DNA from: an uncultured Oscillospiraceae bacterium | GTDB taxonomy: Bacteria > Bacillota > Clostridia > Oscillospirales > Oscillospiraceae | Assembly: GCA_934573735.1 (NCBI GenBank) | Contig: CAKTMC010000002.1 | Coordinates: forward strand, 1-64,000 | Length of the DNA: 64,000 nucleotides | Direction of reading: 5' to 3' | Shown: positions 49,824-58,530 of the stretch, piece after piece | How the letters are laid out: each line of letters begins with the position of its first letter | Position numbering within the stretch: position 1 is the first letter of the stretch | The notes under the pieces: model-generated | What the model was told of the DNA's origin: nothing | Database searches by the model: none | The model's input: the letters and a program-made list of their open reading frames with translations, nothing else | Made by a program: the position numbers and the translations under genes

Positions 49824-50648
49824 ATGTGGACCTGCTATTGCGGACAACAAAATGACAGCGCCTACTGCACAAACTGCGGCGCTCCCGCCCCGGCCGCCGC
49901 GCCGAAGATCACCGCCTTCCCCACGCGCAAGCAGATATGCGACACGGCGCGCCGCCGCCTGCACGACCAGCACTATGCCTCAAACTGCACCTATCTTGCC
50001 AGCACTGGTGTCATGATGTTTGCCACGATGATAGTGGGCATTGTCATGTACATTGCCATTATAATCAGCGTTTTCTTTACCGCCGCGCCGCTGATACTCA
50101 ATTTCCGCGGGCACAGCTTTGACCCCTCGCGCTATCTGCTGCCCTTCCTGTCGCTCTATTTGGTATCGTTTTTTATTACCATGCTTTTCGTCGTATTTTT
50201 CGTGAACGTGCTCGACTGCGGCAAGAACGCGGCGGCGCTGACGCTGTGGCGCGGCCAGCCCCTGCACACGGAATACATCTTCTGTGGCTTTTCCGACTAT
50301 GTTCGCGTCATGTCGGGGCGGCTTTATCATGGTGTTATAACCTTCCTCTGGCTGCTTGTGCCGGTGTACGGGCTTATGCGGAAGTATTCCTATATCATGG
50401 TGCCCTTTATACTGATGAATAAGCCGCAGCTCTCGGCGAAGGAGGCCATGCGCTATTCCCGCAGTATAATGCAGGGCTACCGCTGGAGGTTCTTCTGCCT
50501 GAGATTGAGCTTCATCGGCTGGTTTATCCTCAACGGCTTTACATACGGAATTCTCGGCATATTCTATGTATTCCCCTACTATGACATTTCCTGCGCCGGC
50601 TTTTATGAGGCGGCGGTGAGAATGTATGACGAGAAATCGTCCTGCTGA
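49824..50648 (+). CDS. Zinc-ribbon DUF975-like membrane protein
   Basis: A 274-residue membrane protein. The N-terminal zinc ribbon is CYCGQQN...CTNCG (residues 4-18), followed by a Pro/Ala linker and about five or six hydrophobic segments resembling DUF975 integral membrane proteins. The ATG at 49824 is preferred, with AAAGGAC upstream; the extended frame from 49776 overlaps the preceding gene. The function is unknown. Confidence 0.82.
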   Translation: MWTCYCGQQNDSAYCTNCGAPAPAAAPKITAFPTRKQICDTARRRLHDQHYASNCTYLASTGVMMFATMIVGIVMYIAIIISVFFTAAPLILNFRGHSFDPSRYLLPFLSLYLVSFFITMLFVVFFVNVLDCGKNAAALTLWRGQPLHTEYIFCGFSDYVRVMSGRLYHGVITFLWLLVPVYGLMRKYSYIMVPFILMNKPQLSAKEAMRYSRSIMQGYRWRFFCLRLSFIGWFILNGFTYGILGIFYVFPYYDISCAGFYEAAVRMYDEKSSC

Positions 50649-50672
50649 TTTAGCTTATATTGCTTAATGCTA

Positions 50673-50710
50673 AAAGGCGTGACCGTAATTGGTCACGCCT
50701 TAAAATTTTG
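50673..50710 (+). terminator. Terminator after the DUF975-like gene
   Basis: AAGGCGTGACC (50675-50685) pairs with GGTCACGCCTT (50692-50702), followed by AAAATTTT. It may also serve the minus strand. Confidence 0.9.
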
Positions 50711-50747
50711 GCTCTATGTCAATGGTTAGGGCAGAGCCTGAGAGAGC

Positions 50748-50828
50748 TTACTGAGCGCCATTGCTTTTTTCTTCAAGCGCCTTCAGTCTGCTCTCCAAGC
50801 TCTCGATTTTCTCCGCCTGAGCAAACAA
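50748..50828 (-). pseudogene. Short coiled-coil gene remnant after fucO
   Basis: On the minus strand an open stretch reads AQAEKIESLESRLKALEEKS..., ending at a stop (50748-50750). It is in the same frame as fucO, but after the fucO stop. This looks like the C-terminal end of a coiled-coil protein, such as a phage structural protein, with no start region or ribosome site. It is most likely the remains of a deleted gene. Confidence 0.35.
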
Positions 50829-50840
50829 TAAAATATAAAA

Positions 50841-51986
50841 TTACATCAGCTTTCTGAAAAGCTCCGTAAGGTCTGCGGGGTTGGTGTCCTTGGGGTTGCC
50901 GGGGCGGCAGGCGTCGGCGTATGCGCTCTCGGCAAGGAAGGGAAGATCCTCCTCCTTGAGAGCGTCAAGCTTCTCGGGGATGCCGACATCCTTGGAAAGC
51001 TGCTTGACGGCGTCAATGGCTGCCTTACGGTACTCTGCCTGAGTCATGCCGTCCACGCCCTCAACGCCCATGGCGCGGGCGATCTCGCGGTACTTCTTGC
51101 CGCTGCATTCTGCGTTATACTCCATGACGATGGGCAGCATCATTGCGCAGGCAACGCCGTGCGGAGTGTCGTAAACCGCGCCCAGAGTGTGCGCCATGGA
51201 ATGGGCAATGCCGAGACCGACATTGGAAAAGCCCATACCGGCAATGTACTGACCGAGAGCCATGCCCTCGCGCCCCTCCTTGGTGCCCTTGACGGCGCCG
51301 CGCAGGTTCTTGGAGATGAGCTTGATGGCCTCAAGATGGAACATATCGGTCATTTCCCATGCGGCCTTGGTGGTGTAGCCCTCAATGGCGTGGGTCAGCG
51401 CGTCCATACCGGTGGAGGCGGTAAGACCGGCGGGCATGGAGCTCATCATCTCGGGGTCAACGATTGCGACGATGGGCATATCGTGCGGGTCAACGCAGAC
51501 GAACTTGCGCTTTCTCTCAACATCGGTGATAACGTAGTTTATGGTGACCTCGGCGGCGGTGCCGGCGGTGGTCGGGATTGCGATTATTGGCACGCAGGGC
51601 TTCTTGGTGTCGGCAACGCCCTCAAGGGAGCGCACGTCGGCAAATTCGGGGTTATTTATAATGATGCCGATGGCCTTGGAGGTGTCCATCGGGGAGCCGC
51701 CGCCGATAGCAACGAGATAATCCGCGCCCGCCGCCTTGAATGCGGCAACGCCGTCAACAACGTTCTCGATGGTCGGGTTGGGCTTGATGTCGGAGTATAT
51801 CTCATAGCTGAGCCTGGCAGCGGCCATAACGTCGGTCACGCGGGCGATAACGCCGTGACGCAGCAGAGTGGGGCCGCAGCAGATAAGGGCCTTTTTGAGT
51901 CCGCGGGATTTTACCTCGGCGGGCAGCTCGTTTATCGCGCCTGCGCCGTGATAGGAGGTCTGGTTGAGCATAATTCTGTTTGCCAT
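50841..51986 (-). CDS. fucO: Lactaldehyde reductase (iron-containing alcohol dehydrogenase)
   Basis: A 381-residue group III alcohol dehydrogenase that reduces L-lactaldehyde to 1,2-propanediol, the last step of fucose or rhamnose fermentation. It is very close to FucO along its whole length: IGGGSPMDTSKAIGIIINNPEF (NAD binding), AIPTTAGTAAEVTINYVITD, and metal-binding His residues in THAIEGY and GIAHSMAHTLGAVYDTPHG. AAAGGAG precedes the ATG. No other fucose genes are nearby. A TA-flanked repeat element ends 23 nt upstream of the start codon. Confidence 0.93.
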   Translation of the reverse strand: MANRIMLNQTSYHGAGAINELPAEVKSRGLKKALICCGPTLLRHGVIARVTDVMAAARLSYEIYSDIKPNPTIENVVDGVAAFKAAGADYLVAIGGGSPMDTSKAIGIIINNPEFADVRSLEGVADTKKPCVPIIAIPTTAGTAAEVTINYVITDVERKRKFVCVDPHDMPIVAIVDPEMMSSMPAGLTASTGMDALTHAIEGYTTKAAWEMTDMFHLEAIKLISKNLRGAVKGTKEGREGMALGQYIAGMGFSNVGLGIAHSMAHTLGAVYDTPHGVACAMMLPIVMEYNAECSGKKYREIARAMGVEGVDGMTQAEYRKAAIDAVKQLSKDVGIPEKLDALKEEDLPFLAESAYADACRPGNPKDTNPADLTELFRKLM

Positions 51987-52009
51987 GTTGATGTTCTCCT
52001 TTCAGCTTA

Positions 52010-52282
52010 CCATCGCTTGACAAGGGCAAACGCGGTTTTGACGGGAGGAAATGCGCTCATACTTCGTCAAGCCCCTTGATAATACGGCAGTATTCCCTGC
52101 GGGTCTTTTCTCGTCTGAACACATTTCTGCTCCGACAAAACTGTTTCGCACCTGACGGCGATGGATTTTCGAGTGATTTTTGTTTTTTGAGATGCAGGCG
52201 GGCTAGCGCCCGCCAAGGCGAAAAGGGTAAAAAGCGCCGAAAAGGCGCGCCGTCAGGCGTGTCTGCCCTTATCAAGCGATGG
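52010..52282. mobile_element. 273-bp TA-flanked MITE-like element upstream of fucO
   Basis: Terminal inverted repeats of 19 bp (52010-52028 and 52264-52282) match at 18 of 19 positions, and the similarity continues inward with gaps. TA lies directly outside each end (52008-52009 and 52283-52284), the target duplication of IS630/mariner-type elements. There is no transposase gene. It occupies most of the 459-bp gap between fucO and birA; the rest holds a possible control site and the birA terminator. Confidence 0.75.
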
Positions 52283-52315
52283 TATAAAAACTACACATAA
52301 TAAAATCGAGTCTTT

Positions 52316-52335
52316 AGTCCACTTAGGACTGTCAA
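52316..52335 (-). promoter_or_regulatory. Candidate fucO control site
   Basis: The palindrome AGTCC-ACTTA-GGACT (52316-52330) sits next to a minus-strand TTGACA (52335-52330). No good -10 box at the right distance is seen, so it is only a candidate operator/promoter region for fucO, about 330 bp from its start codon. Confidence 0.35.
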
Positions 52336-52400
52336 TATTTTAACGCAATCATGGCGCGCTGTCAACGCGCAGACTCGCCAAAATTTGGCGGCGTATATAT

Positions 52401-52441
52401 AAAAATTGCCCGGCAAACTGGTAACTTTGCCGAGCAATTTT
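52401..52441 (-). terminator. Terminator of the birA operon
   Basis: AAATTGC-CGGCAAA pairs with TTTGCCG-GCAATTT, each arm with one mismatch. The minus-strand tail is TTTT. Confidence 0.85.
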
Positions 52442-52445
52442 ATAC

Positions 52446-53180
52446 TCATATCGTCAAGACCTCGCCGCTTGTGACGGCTGTCGTGCTGCCGTCGTCGCTC
52501 TGGATATACAGGGCAAAATCGTCCCCTACCGCGACGGCCCTTCCGCAGACCTCGCCGCGGCGGACGCGCTGACCGAGGGTAGCGCAGGAGGCGCGGTATT
52601 CGTCCAGAGCCCAGCCGGGATTTTTAAGCCAGAGGGCATACATCGCGTCAAGCTCCTCGGTAAGTGCGCGGATAAGCGTCTCCGGCGGAGTAATGCTCCC
52701 GGTCACGGAGAAAACCGAGCAGGCGCTGTCACGAAGCTCCGGCGGGAAGTCCTCGGCGCGGGTGTTGAGGTTTACCCCGATGCCGATTATGATTTTTACC
52801 TCGCCGTCTGCCGAGACAGCTTCAGTGAGTATGCCGCAGAGCTTTTTGCCGCGAAGCTGTAAATCATTCGGCCATTTTATGCCCGCGCTTATGCCGCAGC
52901 AGCGTTTTATCGCGCGGCGCACCGCGACTGCGGCGGTCGGCGTTAAAGTCAGGCAGCGGCTCAGGTCGGCCTTCGGCGCAAGCAGTATCGAGAGATATAC
53001 TCCGCCCTCGGGGGAGGCAAAGCTGCGTCCGAGCCGTCCGCGCCCGCCGCTCTGCCGTCCTGCGGCGATAACGGTACCGTCGGCGGCGTGGCCTGCAATG
53101 GCCTTGAGCCGCGTATTGGTCGAATCCACCTCCGCCTCAAAAATGACCGGGGCAGCGCGGTCGGGAAAGAGCATGGTCAT
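52446..53180 (-). CDS. birA: Biotin--[acetyl-CoA-carboxylase] ligase
   Basis: A 244-residue ligase that activates biotin with ATP and attaches it to carrier-domain lysines. The biotinyl-AMP loop is GGRGRLGRSF (45-54), and KWPNDLQLRGKKLCGILTE is the second signature. The N-terminal helix-turn-helix of BirA-type repressors is missing, so this is the enzyme-only form. The start overlaps the suhB stop (ATGA), giving translational coupling. Confidence 0.94.
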   Translation of the reverse strand: MTMLFPDRAAPVIFEAEVDSTNTRLKAIAGHAADGTVIAAGRQSGGRGRLGRSFASPEGGVYLSILLAPKADLSRCLTLTPTAAVAVRRAIKRCCGISAGIKWPNDLQLRGKKLCGILTEAVSADGEVKIIIGIGVNLNTRAEDFPPELRDSACSVFSVTGSITPPETLIRALTEELDAMYALWLKNPGWALDEYRASCATLGQRVRRGEVCGRAVAVGDDFALYIQSDDGSTTAVTSGEVLTI

Positions 53181-53971
53181 TTCATAGCCCCCGTAAGGCG
53201 CAGAAACTCGCGCACAGCCTCGGCGCCGCCTGCAAGTATCGTCGGCTTTGAGCCGTCAAAGGGCAGCTCCGCGCCTCGGATATCCTGACACAGTCCGCCC
53301 GCCTCGCGCACGATGAGCGCCCCTGCCGCGTAGTCCCAGAGCGATACCTGAAGCTCAAAATATAGCCCCGCACGCCCCGCGGCGACGCTGCAAAGGTCAA
53401 GCTCTGCGGAGCCCTGACGGCGGATATCGAGTCCCGCGTCAAAGGCGAGCCGCGCAAGACGGAAGGTGTCGTCCCGAAGCTCGGCGCAGTAAGGCGAGGT
53501 GCCGAGACAGACAACGCTCTCGGAAAGCGGGGCATCGGAGACGTGCAGACGGCGGCCGTTGAGATACGCGCCCTCGCCCTTGACGGCGGTAAACATCTCA
53601 TCGACGTAGGGATTATATACCGCAGCGGCGCGCAGCTCCCCGGCGCTCATGTAGGCAACCGAGATGCAGCTATGGTTAAAGCCGTGGACAAAGTTCATCG
53701 TGCCGTCGATAGGGTCGATTATAAACAGGTGACGTGCGTGCAGGTCGTCATGCTCGCGCTGCTCCTCGCAGAAGAATTTTGCCTCGGGGACGGCCTCGCG
53801 CAGAAGCTGCATGAGATAGTCCTGAACGCGGCGGTCATATTCCGTGACCACGTCGCGCCGCCCGCTTTTGTCCTCGGTGATTATATTATGCGCGTGGAGC
53901 ATTATCTCGGCGGCTCCGCGCTCGGCGGAAACGATGCTTTCAATCAGCTTATCGGAATATACGCGGTTCAT
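53177..53971 (-). CDS. suhB: Inositol monophosphatase family protein
   Basis: A 264-residue Mg2+-dependent phosphatase. Metal-binding motifs: FFCEEQ (near 66-71), IDPIDGTMNFVHG (near 85-97) and WDYAAGALIVREAGG. Family members hydrolyse inositol phosphates or related sugar phosphates. GGAGG lies before the ATG. It is in a minus-strand run, 12 nt downstream of the hydrolase gene and overlapping birA. Confidence 0.93.
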   Translation of the reverse strand: MNRVYSDKLIESIVSAERGAAEIMLHAHNIITEDKSGRRDVVTEYDRRVQDYLMQLLREAVPEAKFFCEEQREHDDLHARHLFIIDPIDGTMNFVHGFNHSCISVAYMSAGELRAAAVYNPYVDEMFTAVKGEGAYLNGRRLHVSDAPLSESVVCLGTSPYCAELRDDTFRLARLAFDAGLDIRRQGSAELDLCSVAAGRAGLYFELQVSLWDYAAGALIVREAGGLCQDIRGAELPFDGSKPTILAGGAEAVREFLRLTGAMK

Positions 53972-53983
53972 AGCTTACCTCCG

Positions 53984-54892
53984 CTATTTTATATACTGAT
54001 TTATAAACTTATCAAGCTTTGCGCAGTAGACCTCGGGTGCGCGGTGCATACTCTCAACATGATGCGCGCCCTCGACAAAGAGGCAATCCTTCGGTCCCTG
54101 ATACATTTCATAAAGCTCCTTACCCATGGCAAAGGGTACGGTGCTGTCCTCCGTGCCGTGGACAAAGAGTATCGGGAGCTTTGCGCGGCGCAGATGCGGC
54201 CGCACATCACCGTCACGCAGGGAATAGCCCGCGACAACGCGGTTTATCGCTGCCATGGGCCAGAGCAGCAGCCCCAGCCGCGGACGCAGGGACTCAAGCG
54301 GAGAGGAGAAGCCGCAGTCGTCCACGATGAAGCGGACGCAGGGCGGGCAGCGGTCGCTCATGCTCAGTACCGTAGCGCCGCCCATTGAGAAGCCGTGCAG
54401 AATGACCTCGATATCACTGCCGAAGCGCTCCTGCAAGAAATCAAGCCAGCGCAGGCAGTCGCGGCTTTCGAGCACGTCATAGCCGATGAAGAGCCCCTCG
54501 CTCTCGCCGGCGGCGGTGTGGTCAACGCAGAAGAGGTCGAAGCCGCGGCTTTTATAATACTCGCGGTACATTCCGGCGGCCTCGGCGTGCTCGGAGCGGT
54601 AGCCGTGGACGAGGAATGCAATGCGTCCGCAGGGCTTTTCGCCGCAGGGAATATAGAAGCCGCGCAGCAGCTCGCCGCGCTCGGAGCGTATCGTGAAGCG
54701 CTGCTGCGGAGCCTCGCGCAGAGCTCTTGCCTCGCCGTCACGGTGAATGTAATAATCGGATCTGTGGGATTTTTTATCCATGATGGGGTTGAATATTTTT
54801 GAACCGTTGCGGCAGAAGGCGTACTTATAGCCCTCGCCCATCGCCGCGATGAAAAGGAGAGCGAGGGGAATTACAGCTTTTTTTGCTTTCAT
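53984..54892 (-). CDS. Alpha/beta hydrolase
   Basis: A 302-residue hydrolase. A hydrophobic N-terminus (about 5-19) suggests a signal or membrane anchor. The core has the oxyanion segment VHGYRSEHAEAAG, the nucleophile elbow GFSMGG (Ser), the acid in VHGTEDSTVP and the catalytic His in EGAHHVES. Similar proteins are serine esterases of unknown substrate in Firmicutes. It is co-directional with suhB. Confidence 0.9.
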   Translation of the reverse strand: MKAKKAVIPLALLFIAAMGEGYKYAFCRNGSKIFNPIMDKKSHRSDYYIHRDGEARALREAPQQRFTIRSERGELLRGFYIPCGEKPCGRIAFLVHGYRSEHAEAAGMYREYYKSRGFDLFCVDHTAAGESEGLFIGYDVLESRDCLRWLDFLQERFGSDIEVILHGFSMGGATVLSMSDRCPPCVRFIVDDCGFSSPLESLRPRLGLLLWPMAAINRVVAGYSLRDGDVRPHLRRAKLPILFVHGTEDSTVPFAMGKELYEMYQGPKDCLFVEGAHHVESMHRAPEVYCAKLDKFINQYIK

Positions 54893-54927
54893 GTTTTAAC
54901 CAGTCCTTACCATCGTTTGTTGCAAAA

Positions 54928-56085
54928 TCAGGTCACGGGCAGCATTGCGCCGATGGTCGCAAGCAGGGTCGAAAGCCCCACGATTATCTGGAAGGGCAGT
55001 GAGCCGAACACGCCCACAAGCTCGGATTTCCCGACGCGGCGGCGCGATAGGTTATAGGCAAGGATTATGCCAAGCCCGGTGACGACCTGAATGACGCTTG
55101 CAAAGCGCGTGAAGCCGACAAAGCTCGATAGCCCGAGGAATGCCAGCAGCAGGCAGGGCAGGGATGCCGCAAGCCAGCTTATATGGCGGCTCCAGCCGGT
55201 CTGCTCACCGACTATGTCACGCAAATTCAGGGTATTTGCCCAGAAGGAGGTGGCAAGCGCCAGCAGCGTAAACACATAGCCGACGATGCTGACCCAGCCG
55301 CCGAGATGCGCCGCGAGGTCAACAAGTGCGCCGTCCTCGCTGATATTCTGCCCCGCGCCGAGCAGGGTCATAAGCGTAACGAGCAAAATCATGCCCGCGT
55401 TTATCGCAAGACCGAGCGCTATGCTGCCGCGTATGCGTTTTGCGTTGCCTGCAAGACCCTTGACGACCTGCGGCGTGGACATGACGGCGGACAGGGAAAA
55501 GCTCACCATGCCGTACATCGCAAGAACGTTGTTCCAGCCGTGCCAGCCGCCGGGCAGCGGGCTTATATCGGAGCGGAGAGTTGCGATAAAGAGTATGCCG
55601 ATGACCGCAAGCATCGAGCCTACGGCGATTTTCTCACAGATGCCGACAAGCTTCATCCCGATAAAGACAACGCCCGCGCCGATAACATAAAACAGCAGCG
55701 TGCCCCAGATATCAGGCAGACCGAACCAGCTGCGGAACACCGCCGCCGCGCCGGTCAGGAAGGCGCTGACGTTTACGATGACCGAAACGCCGAGCAGCAC
55801 GAAGGTTACCCATGTGAGTATCTTCTTGATGCGCCCGGAGAAAAGCTCCGCGTCAAAGCAGCTTACAAACTGCGCGCCGTTATTATTATACGAAAGCTCG
55901 GCGATTATCAGGTGGAGAACGATATTTATCAGATAGCCCAGCGCGATTATCCAGAGGATTTCACGCAGACTGTTGTGCGCTGCAAGGTAGGGCACGGAGA
56001 GTATTCCCGCGCCGACGCCGTGACCGACGATGATGCTTGTAGCCTCAAAGAAGCTGAGTTGGGATTCGCTTTCGATTTTCTTCAT
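54928..56085 (-). CDS. Amino acid permease (AAAP/APC type)
   Basis: A 385-residue transporter with about 11 membrane segments. The first segment holds the family glycine motif GHGVGAGILSVPY (21-33). The overall pattern resembles the tyrosine/tryptophan permease group and spore germination permeases of the APC superfamily. The substrate is unknown. Start at ATG 56085; only a weak ribosome site is seen. It is 10 nt downstream of the glycosyltransferase gene. Confidence 0.85.
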   Translation of the reverse strand: MKKIESESQLSFFEATSIIVGHGVGAGILSVPYLAAHNSLREILWIIALGYLINIVLHLIIAELSYNNNGAQFVSCFDAELFSGRIKKILTWVTFVLLGVSVIVNVSAFLTGAAAVFRSWFGLPDIWGTLLFYVIGAGVVFIGMKLVGICEKIAVGSMLAVIGILFIATLRSDISPLPGGWHGWNNVLAMYGMVSFSLSAVMSTPQVVKGLAGNAKRIRGSIALGLAINAGMILLVTLMTLLGAGQNISEDGALVDLAAHLGGWVSIVGYVFTLLALATSFWANTLNLRDIVGEQTGWSRHISWLAASLPCLLLAFLGLSSFVGFTRFASVIQVVTGLGIILAYNLSRRRVGKSELVGVFGSLPFQIIVGLSTLLATIGAMLPVT

Positions 56086-56095
56086 GTAATGGAGC

Positions 56096-57133
56096 TCACT
56101 TTCTGTGTTTTATCTGCATGAACAGCTTAGGGAATAGCTTCCCGGCAAGAGCCATCATGCGAAAGCTAAACATACTCAGCGCAATATTCCCGCTGCGGAT
56201 GACGGCGCAGGGCAGGCGCACGGCAATACCGCCCGCGGCGCTTTCGCTGCGGCGCAGGACGCGCTTATTCGTGATTATCCGGCGGACATAGGCGCGCTTT
56301 CCCCGGTAGCTCAGCGGGCAGGAGGGGGTGAAAATATTCGTCAGGCAGGAAAAGACGCTTTTCATGAACATATATTCCATGCTGCCGTCGCTCTCAACGC
56401 CGAAGTCCTTGCATAGCTGCTCGATTTTCTTGTCGGACAGCAGGCACACGTCAAACTTCTTGTCGTAATACTTGCTAATCAGGCTTTCGCCCTTGTGCAT
56501 GATATAGCGATATTTGCAGCCGGGGAGCACGCTTATGCTTTCAAGCTTTTCAAGGCAGTCAAACACATATAGCCTGTCCTCGCCCCAACGGAAGTCATGG
56601 AATTTTATGTTGTTATCGCGGATGAGCGAGCTGCGGTAGAGTTTGCCCCAGACCTGATTCAGAAGATTTGCCTTGTACAGACGCGGCAGAGCCTCCGCCA
56701 TGTCGGCGCGGCAAAGCTCCTGCTCCGGCTCGCAGTAATAGCGCTCCGAGCCGTCCACGCCGATTATGGAGTAGCCAAAGATGACCATATCGGCGCCGCC
56801 CGCGCCGCCGAGCGCGTATTCCAACGTGTCCGGCATCAGCAGGTCGTCCGAGTCGAGGTACATGATGTATTCACTCTCGCTGTCCATCGCGGCAAGCCCA
56901 TGCTCACGCGCTGCGGCGGGTCCGCCGTTTTCGACGCTCAAAAGCTTGACGCGCCTGTCCTTTTCCGATATGGCGGAAACTATCTCGGCGGTGCTGTCCT
57001 TCGAGCCGTCGTTTACAATGATAAGCTCAAAGTCGCCGAAGCTCTGCGCAAGAACGCTGTTGATGCTGCGCTCTATGTACCCGGCGGCGTTATATGCCGG
57101 GACGATTATCGAAACGATGGGATGCTCACTCAT
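56096..57133 (-). CDS. Family 2 glycosyltransferase
   Basis: A 345-residue GT-A glycosyltransferase with N-terminal VSIIVPAYNAAGYIERSINSVLAQ, nucleotide-binding NDGSKDST and the metal-binding DxD region YLDSDDLL (near 92-99). The later GEDRLYVFD is typical of capsule or teichoic-acid glycosyltransferases. The acceptor is unknown. The ATG overlaps the stop of the DUF2461 gene (ATGA). Basic residues near the C-terminus may bind the membrane. Confidence 0.92.
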   Translation of the reverse strand: MSEHPIVSIIVPAYNAAGYIERSINSVLAQSFGDFELIIVNDGSKDSTAEIVSAISEKDRRVKLLSVENGGPAAAREHGLAAMDSESEYIMYLDSDDLLMPDTLEYALGGAGGADMVIFGYSIIGVDGSERYYCEPEQELCRADMAEALPRLYKANLLNQVWGKLYRSSLIRDNNIKFHDFRWGEDRLYVFDCLEKLESISVLPGCKYRYIMHKGESLISKYYDKKFDVCLLSDKKIEQLCKDFGVESDGSMEYMFMKSVFSCLTNIFTPSCPLSYRGKRAYVRRIITNKRVLRRSESAAGGIAVRLPCAVIRSGNIALSMFSFRMMALAGKLFPKLFMQIKHRK

Positions 57134-57813
57134 AGTCTCTCTCCTTTTTCCGCGTCTGCGGCATGATAAAATTCAAGACAATAATCGTACAGCGGCATAA
57201 GCCTTGCAAATGCGTCAACAAGCATCTCCGGAAGCTCCGGCGAACAGAGCGCCGCGTCGTGGTCACGGCAGCACTCAAGCGCGATACGCCTGCGGTTATA
57301 CCAGCGGTCAAGCGGCGGCGCGGCATTTCCCTTGGGACGCTTATATTCCTCGCCCGTGAGAGTGAACTCCCCGCCGCGCTCTACTTTCCGCACGATGCGC
57401 TCAAGCCTTGCGGGATTTGCGTCTATGCTGCGCCGGAAGGCGGCCATATGCTCCGGCGTGGCGCTGTAAAAGCCCAGACCGTAGCTGTATGTCGCCGGGC
57501 CTATCTCAAACCAGAGCGAGGGGCCCTCGGCGGCGATGCTCCCGTGCTTAAACGAAAACCACATATGATCCTTATATGGTCCTCGCCCGAACAGCCGCCG
57601 CGCGTCACGGTATATGCGCGAGACGTGAAGACGGAAGTCCATCTCCGGGAAGCGGCTGCACATCAGCGCCTTCGTATCGGCTGCCAGCGCCTTGAAGGGC
57701 TCGTTGACGCAGGCTTCAAACTGCTCCTTGTGCTCAAGAAACCAGGGGCGCTCGTTATTGAATGCCAGCTCCCAGAGAAATTCCCCGGCTGCCGGCGTAA
57801 ATCCATTGAACAT
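57130..57813 (-). CDS. DUF2461 family protein
   Basis: A 227-residue protein matching the DUF2461 family: FLWELAFNNERPWFLEHKEQFEACV, then RIYRDARRLFGRGPYKDHMWFSF and GLGFYSATPEHMAAFR. The function is unknown. The ATG at 57813 is preferred over the GTG at 57819, since AAAGAG lies at a normal distance. It is the first gene of the minus-strand run down to birA. Confidence 0.9.
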   Translation of the reverse strand: MFNGFTPAAGEFLWELAFNNERPWFLEHKEQFEACVNEPFKALAADTKALMCSRFPEMDFRLHVSRIYRDARRLFGRGPYKDHMWFSFKHGSIAAEGPSLWFEIGPATYSYGLGFYSATPEHMAAFRRSIDANPARLERIVRKVERGGEFTLTGEEYKRPKGNAAPPLDRWYNRRRIALECCRDHDAALCSPELPEMLVDAFARLMPLYDYCLEFYHAADAEKGERL

Positions 57814-57921
57814 GCACACACTCTTTCAGCTTTTTTATTGTTTCCCGGCGCTTTCCCGCCGTAAAATCATAGCTATAATATTACCATAACGAGGCCGCAT
57901 TATCAAGCCGCGCAAAACATA

Positions 57922-57955
57922 CAAAATAGCCGCCGTGATAGAATCACGGCGGCTA
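57922..57955 (-). terminator. Terminator of the CD1247-like gene
   Basis: ATAGCCGCCGTGAT pairs perfectly with ATCACGGCGGCTAT across a short loop; minus-strand tail TTTTG. Confidence 0.9.
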
Positions 57956-57985
57956 TCAGTACAAATCAAATCAAAAAATCCCGGA

Positions 57986-58444
57986 TTATTCGTCCTTGTC
58001 GTCGGTGCTGAGGTCGAACTCAAGCTTTTCCCCGCACTCGGGGCAGAGAATATAGCCGGTGTCGAGTGTGTCCTCGTCAAAGCTTATCTCCTCGCCGCAG
58101 GCAGGGCAGGTAACGTCATAGATAACGCCGTCATACTCAAGCTCTTCGTCCTCATCCTCAAGCTCCTCGTCCTCGTCGTCATCCTCGTCATAGTCGGCCT
58201 CACACATATCGTCCGGCGTGTCAAGAGCACAGGTCAGCTCCTCAAGATAGCTAAGATCCTCGCCCATATCGTCGATAATGTCGGCCAGATCCAGATTGCT
58301 CTCCTGAAGATCCTCTATCTCATGCGCCATGTCGGACAGCAGATCGTTCAGCGCTGCCCACAGCTTGCCCTCCTTGGAATCGGGCGCGATGCCCAGCCCC
58401 TCGACAAGACCTTTGAGGTATGCGGCCTTTTCAACAACAGTCAT
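57986..58444 (-). CDS. CD1247-like zinc-ribbon protein
   Basis: A 152-residue acidic protein. The N-terminal helical domain (about 1-65; VEKAAYLKGLVEGLGI) matches a conserved clostridial domain. It is followed by a very acidic linker (about 82-103, mostly Asp and Glu) and a C-terminal zinc ribbon (CPACGEEISF...CPECGEKLEF). The role is unknown; the zinc ribbon suggests binding to nucleic acid or polymerase. AAAGGAGG precedes the ATG. The gene lies between two terminators, downstream of efp. Confidence 0.87.
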   Translation of the reverse strand: MTVVEKAAYLKGLVEGLGIAPDSKEGKLWAALNDLLSDMAHEIEDLQESNLDLADIIDDMGEDLSYLEELTCALDTPDDMCEADYDEDDDEDEELEDEDEELEYDGVIYDVTCPACGEEISFDEDTLDTGYILCPECGEKLEFDLSTDDKDE

Positions 58445-58489
58445 GTGAAAACCTCCTTTGATATTGGGAATTGAGTTGTGAACCTATTT

Positions 58490-58518
58490 TGAAAACAGGG
58501 GAGACTGAGTCTCCCCTG
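58490..58518 (-). terminator. Terminator of efp
   Basis: CAGGGGAGAC pairs with GTCTCCCCTG (58496-58518); minus-strand tail TTTTC. Confidence 0.85.
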
Positions 58519-58530
58519 AATTCTCGTAAA

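Noticed and set aside
51159..52079. 306-codon plus-strand frame opposite fucO
   Set aside because: Antisense to a protein nearly identical in pattern to known FucO; no ribosome site.
52076..52300. 74-codon open frame inside the TA-flanked element
   Set aside because: Arg/Lys-rich translation with no ribosome site or known domain; it extends beyond the element end, so it is not an element-encoded protein.
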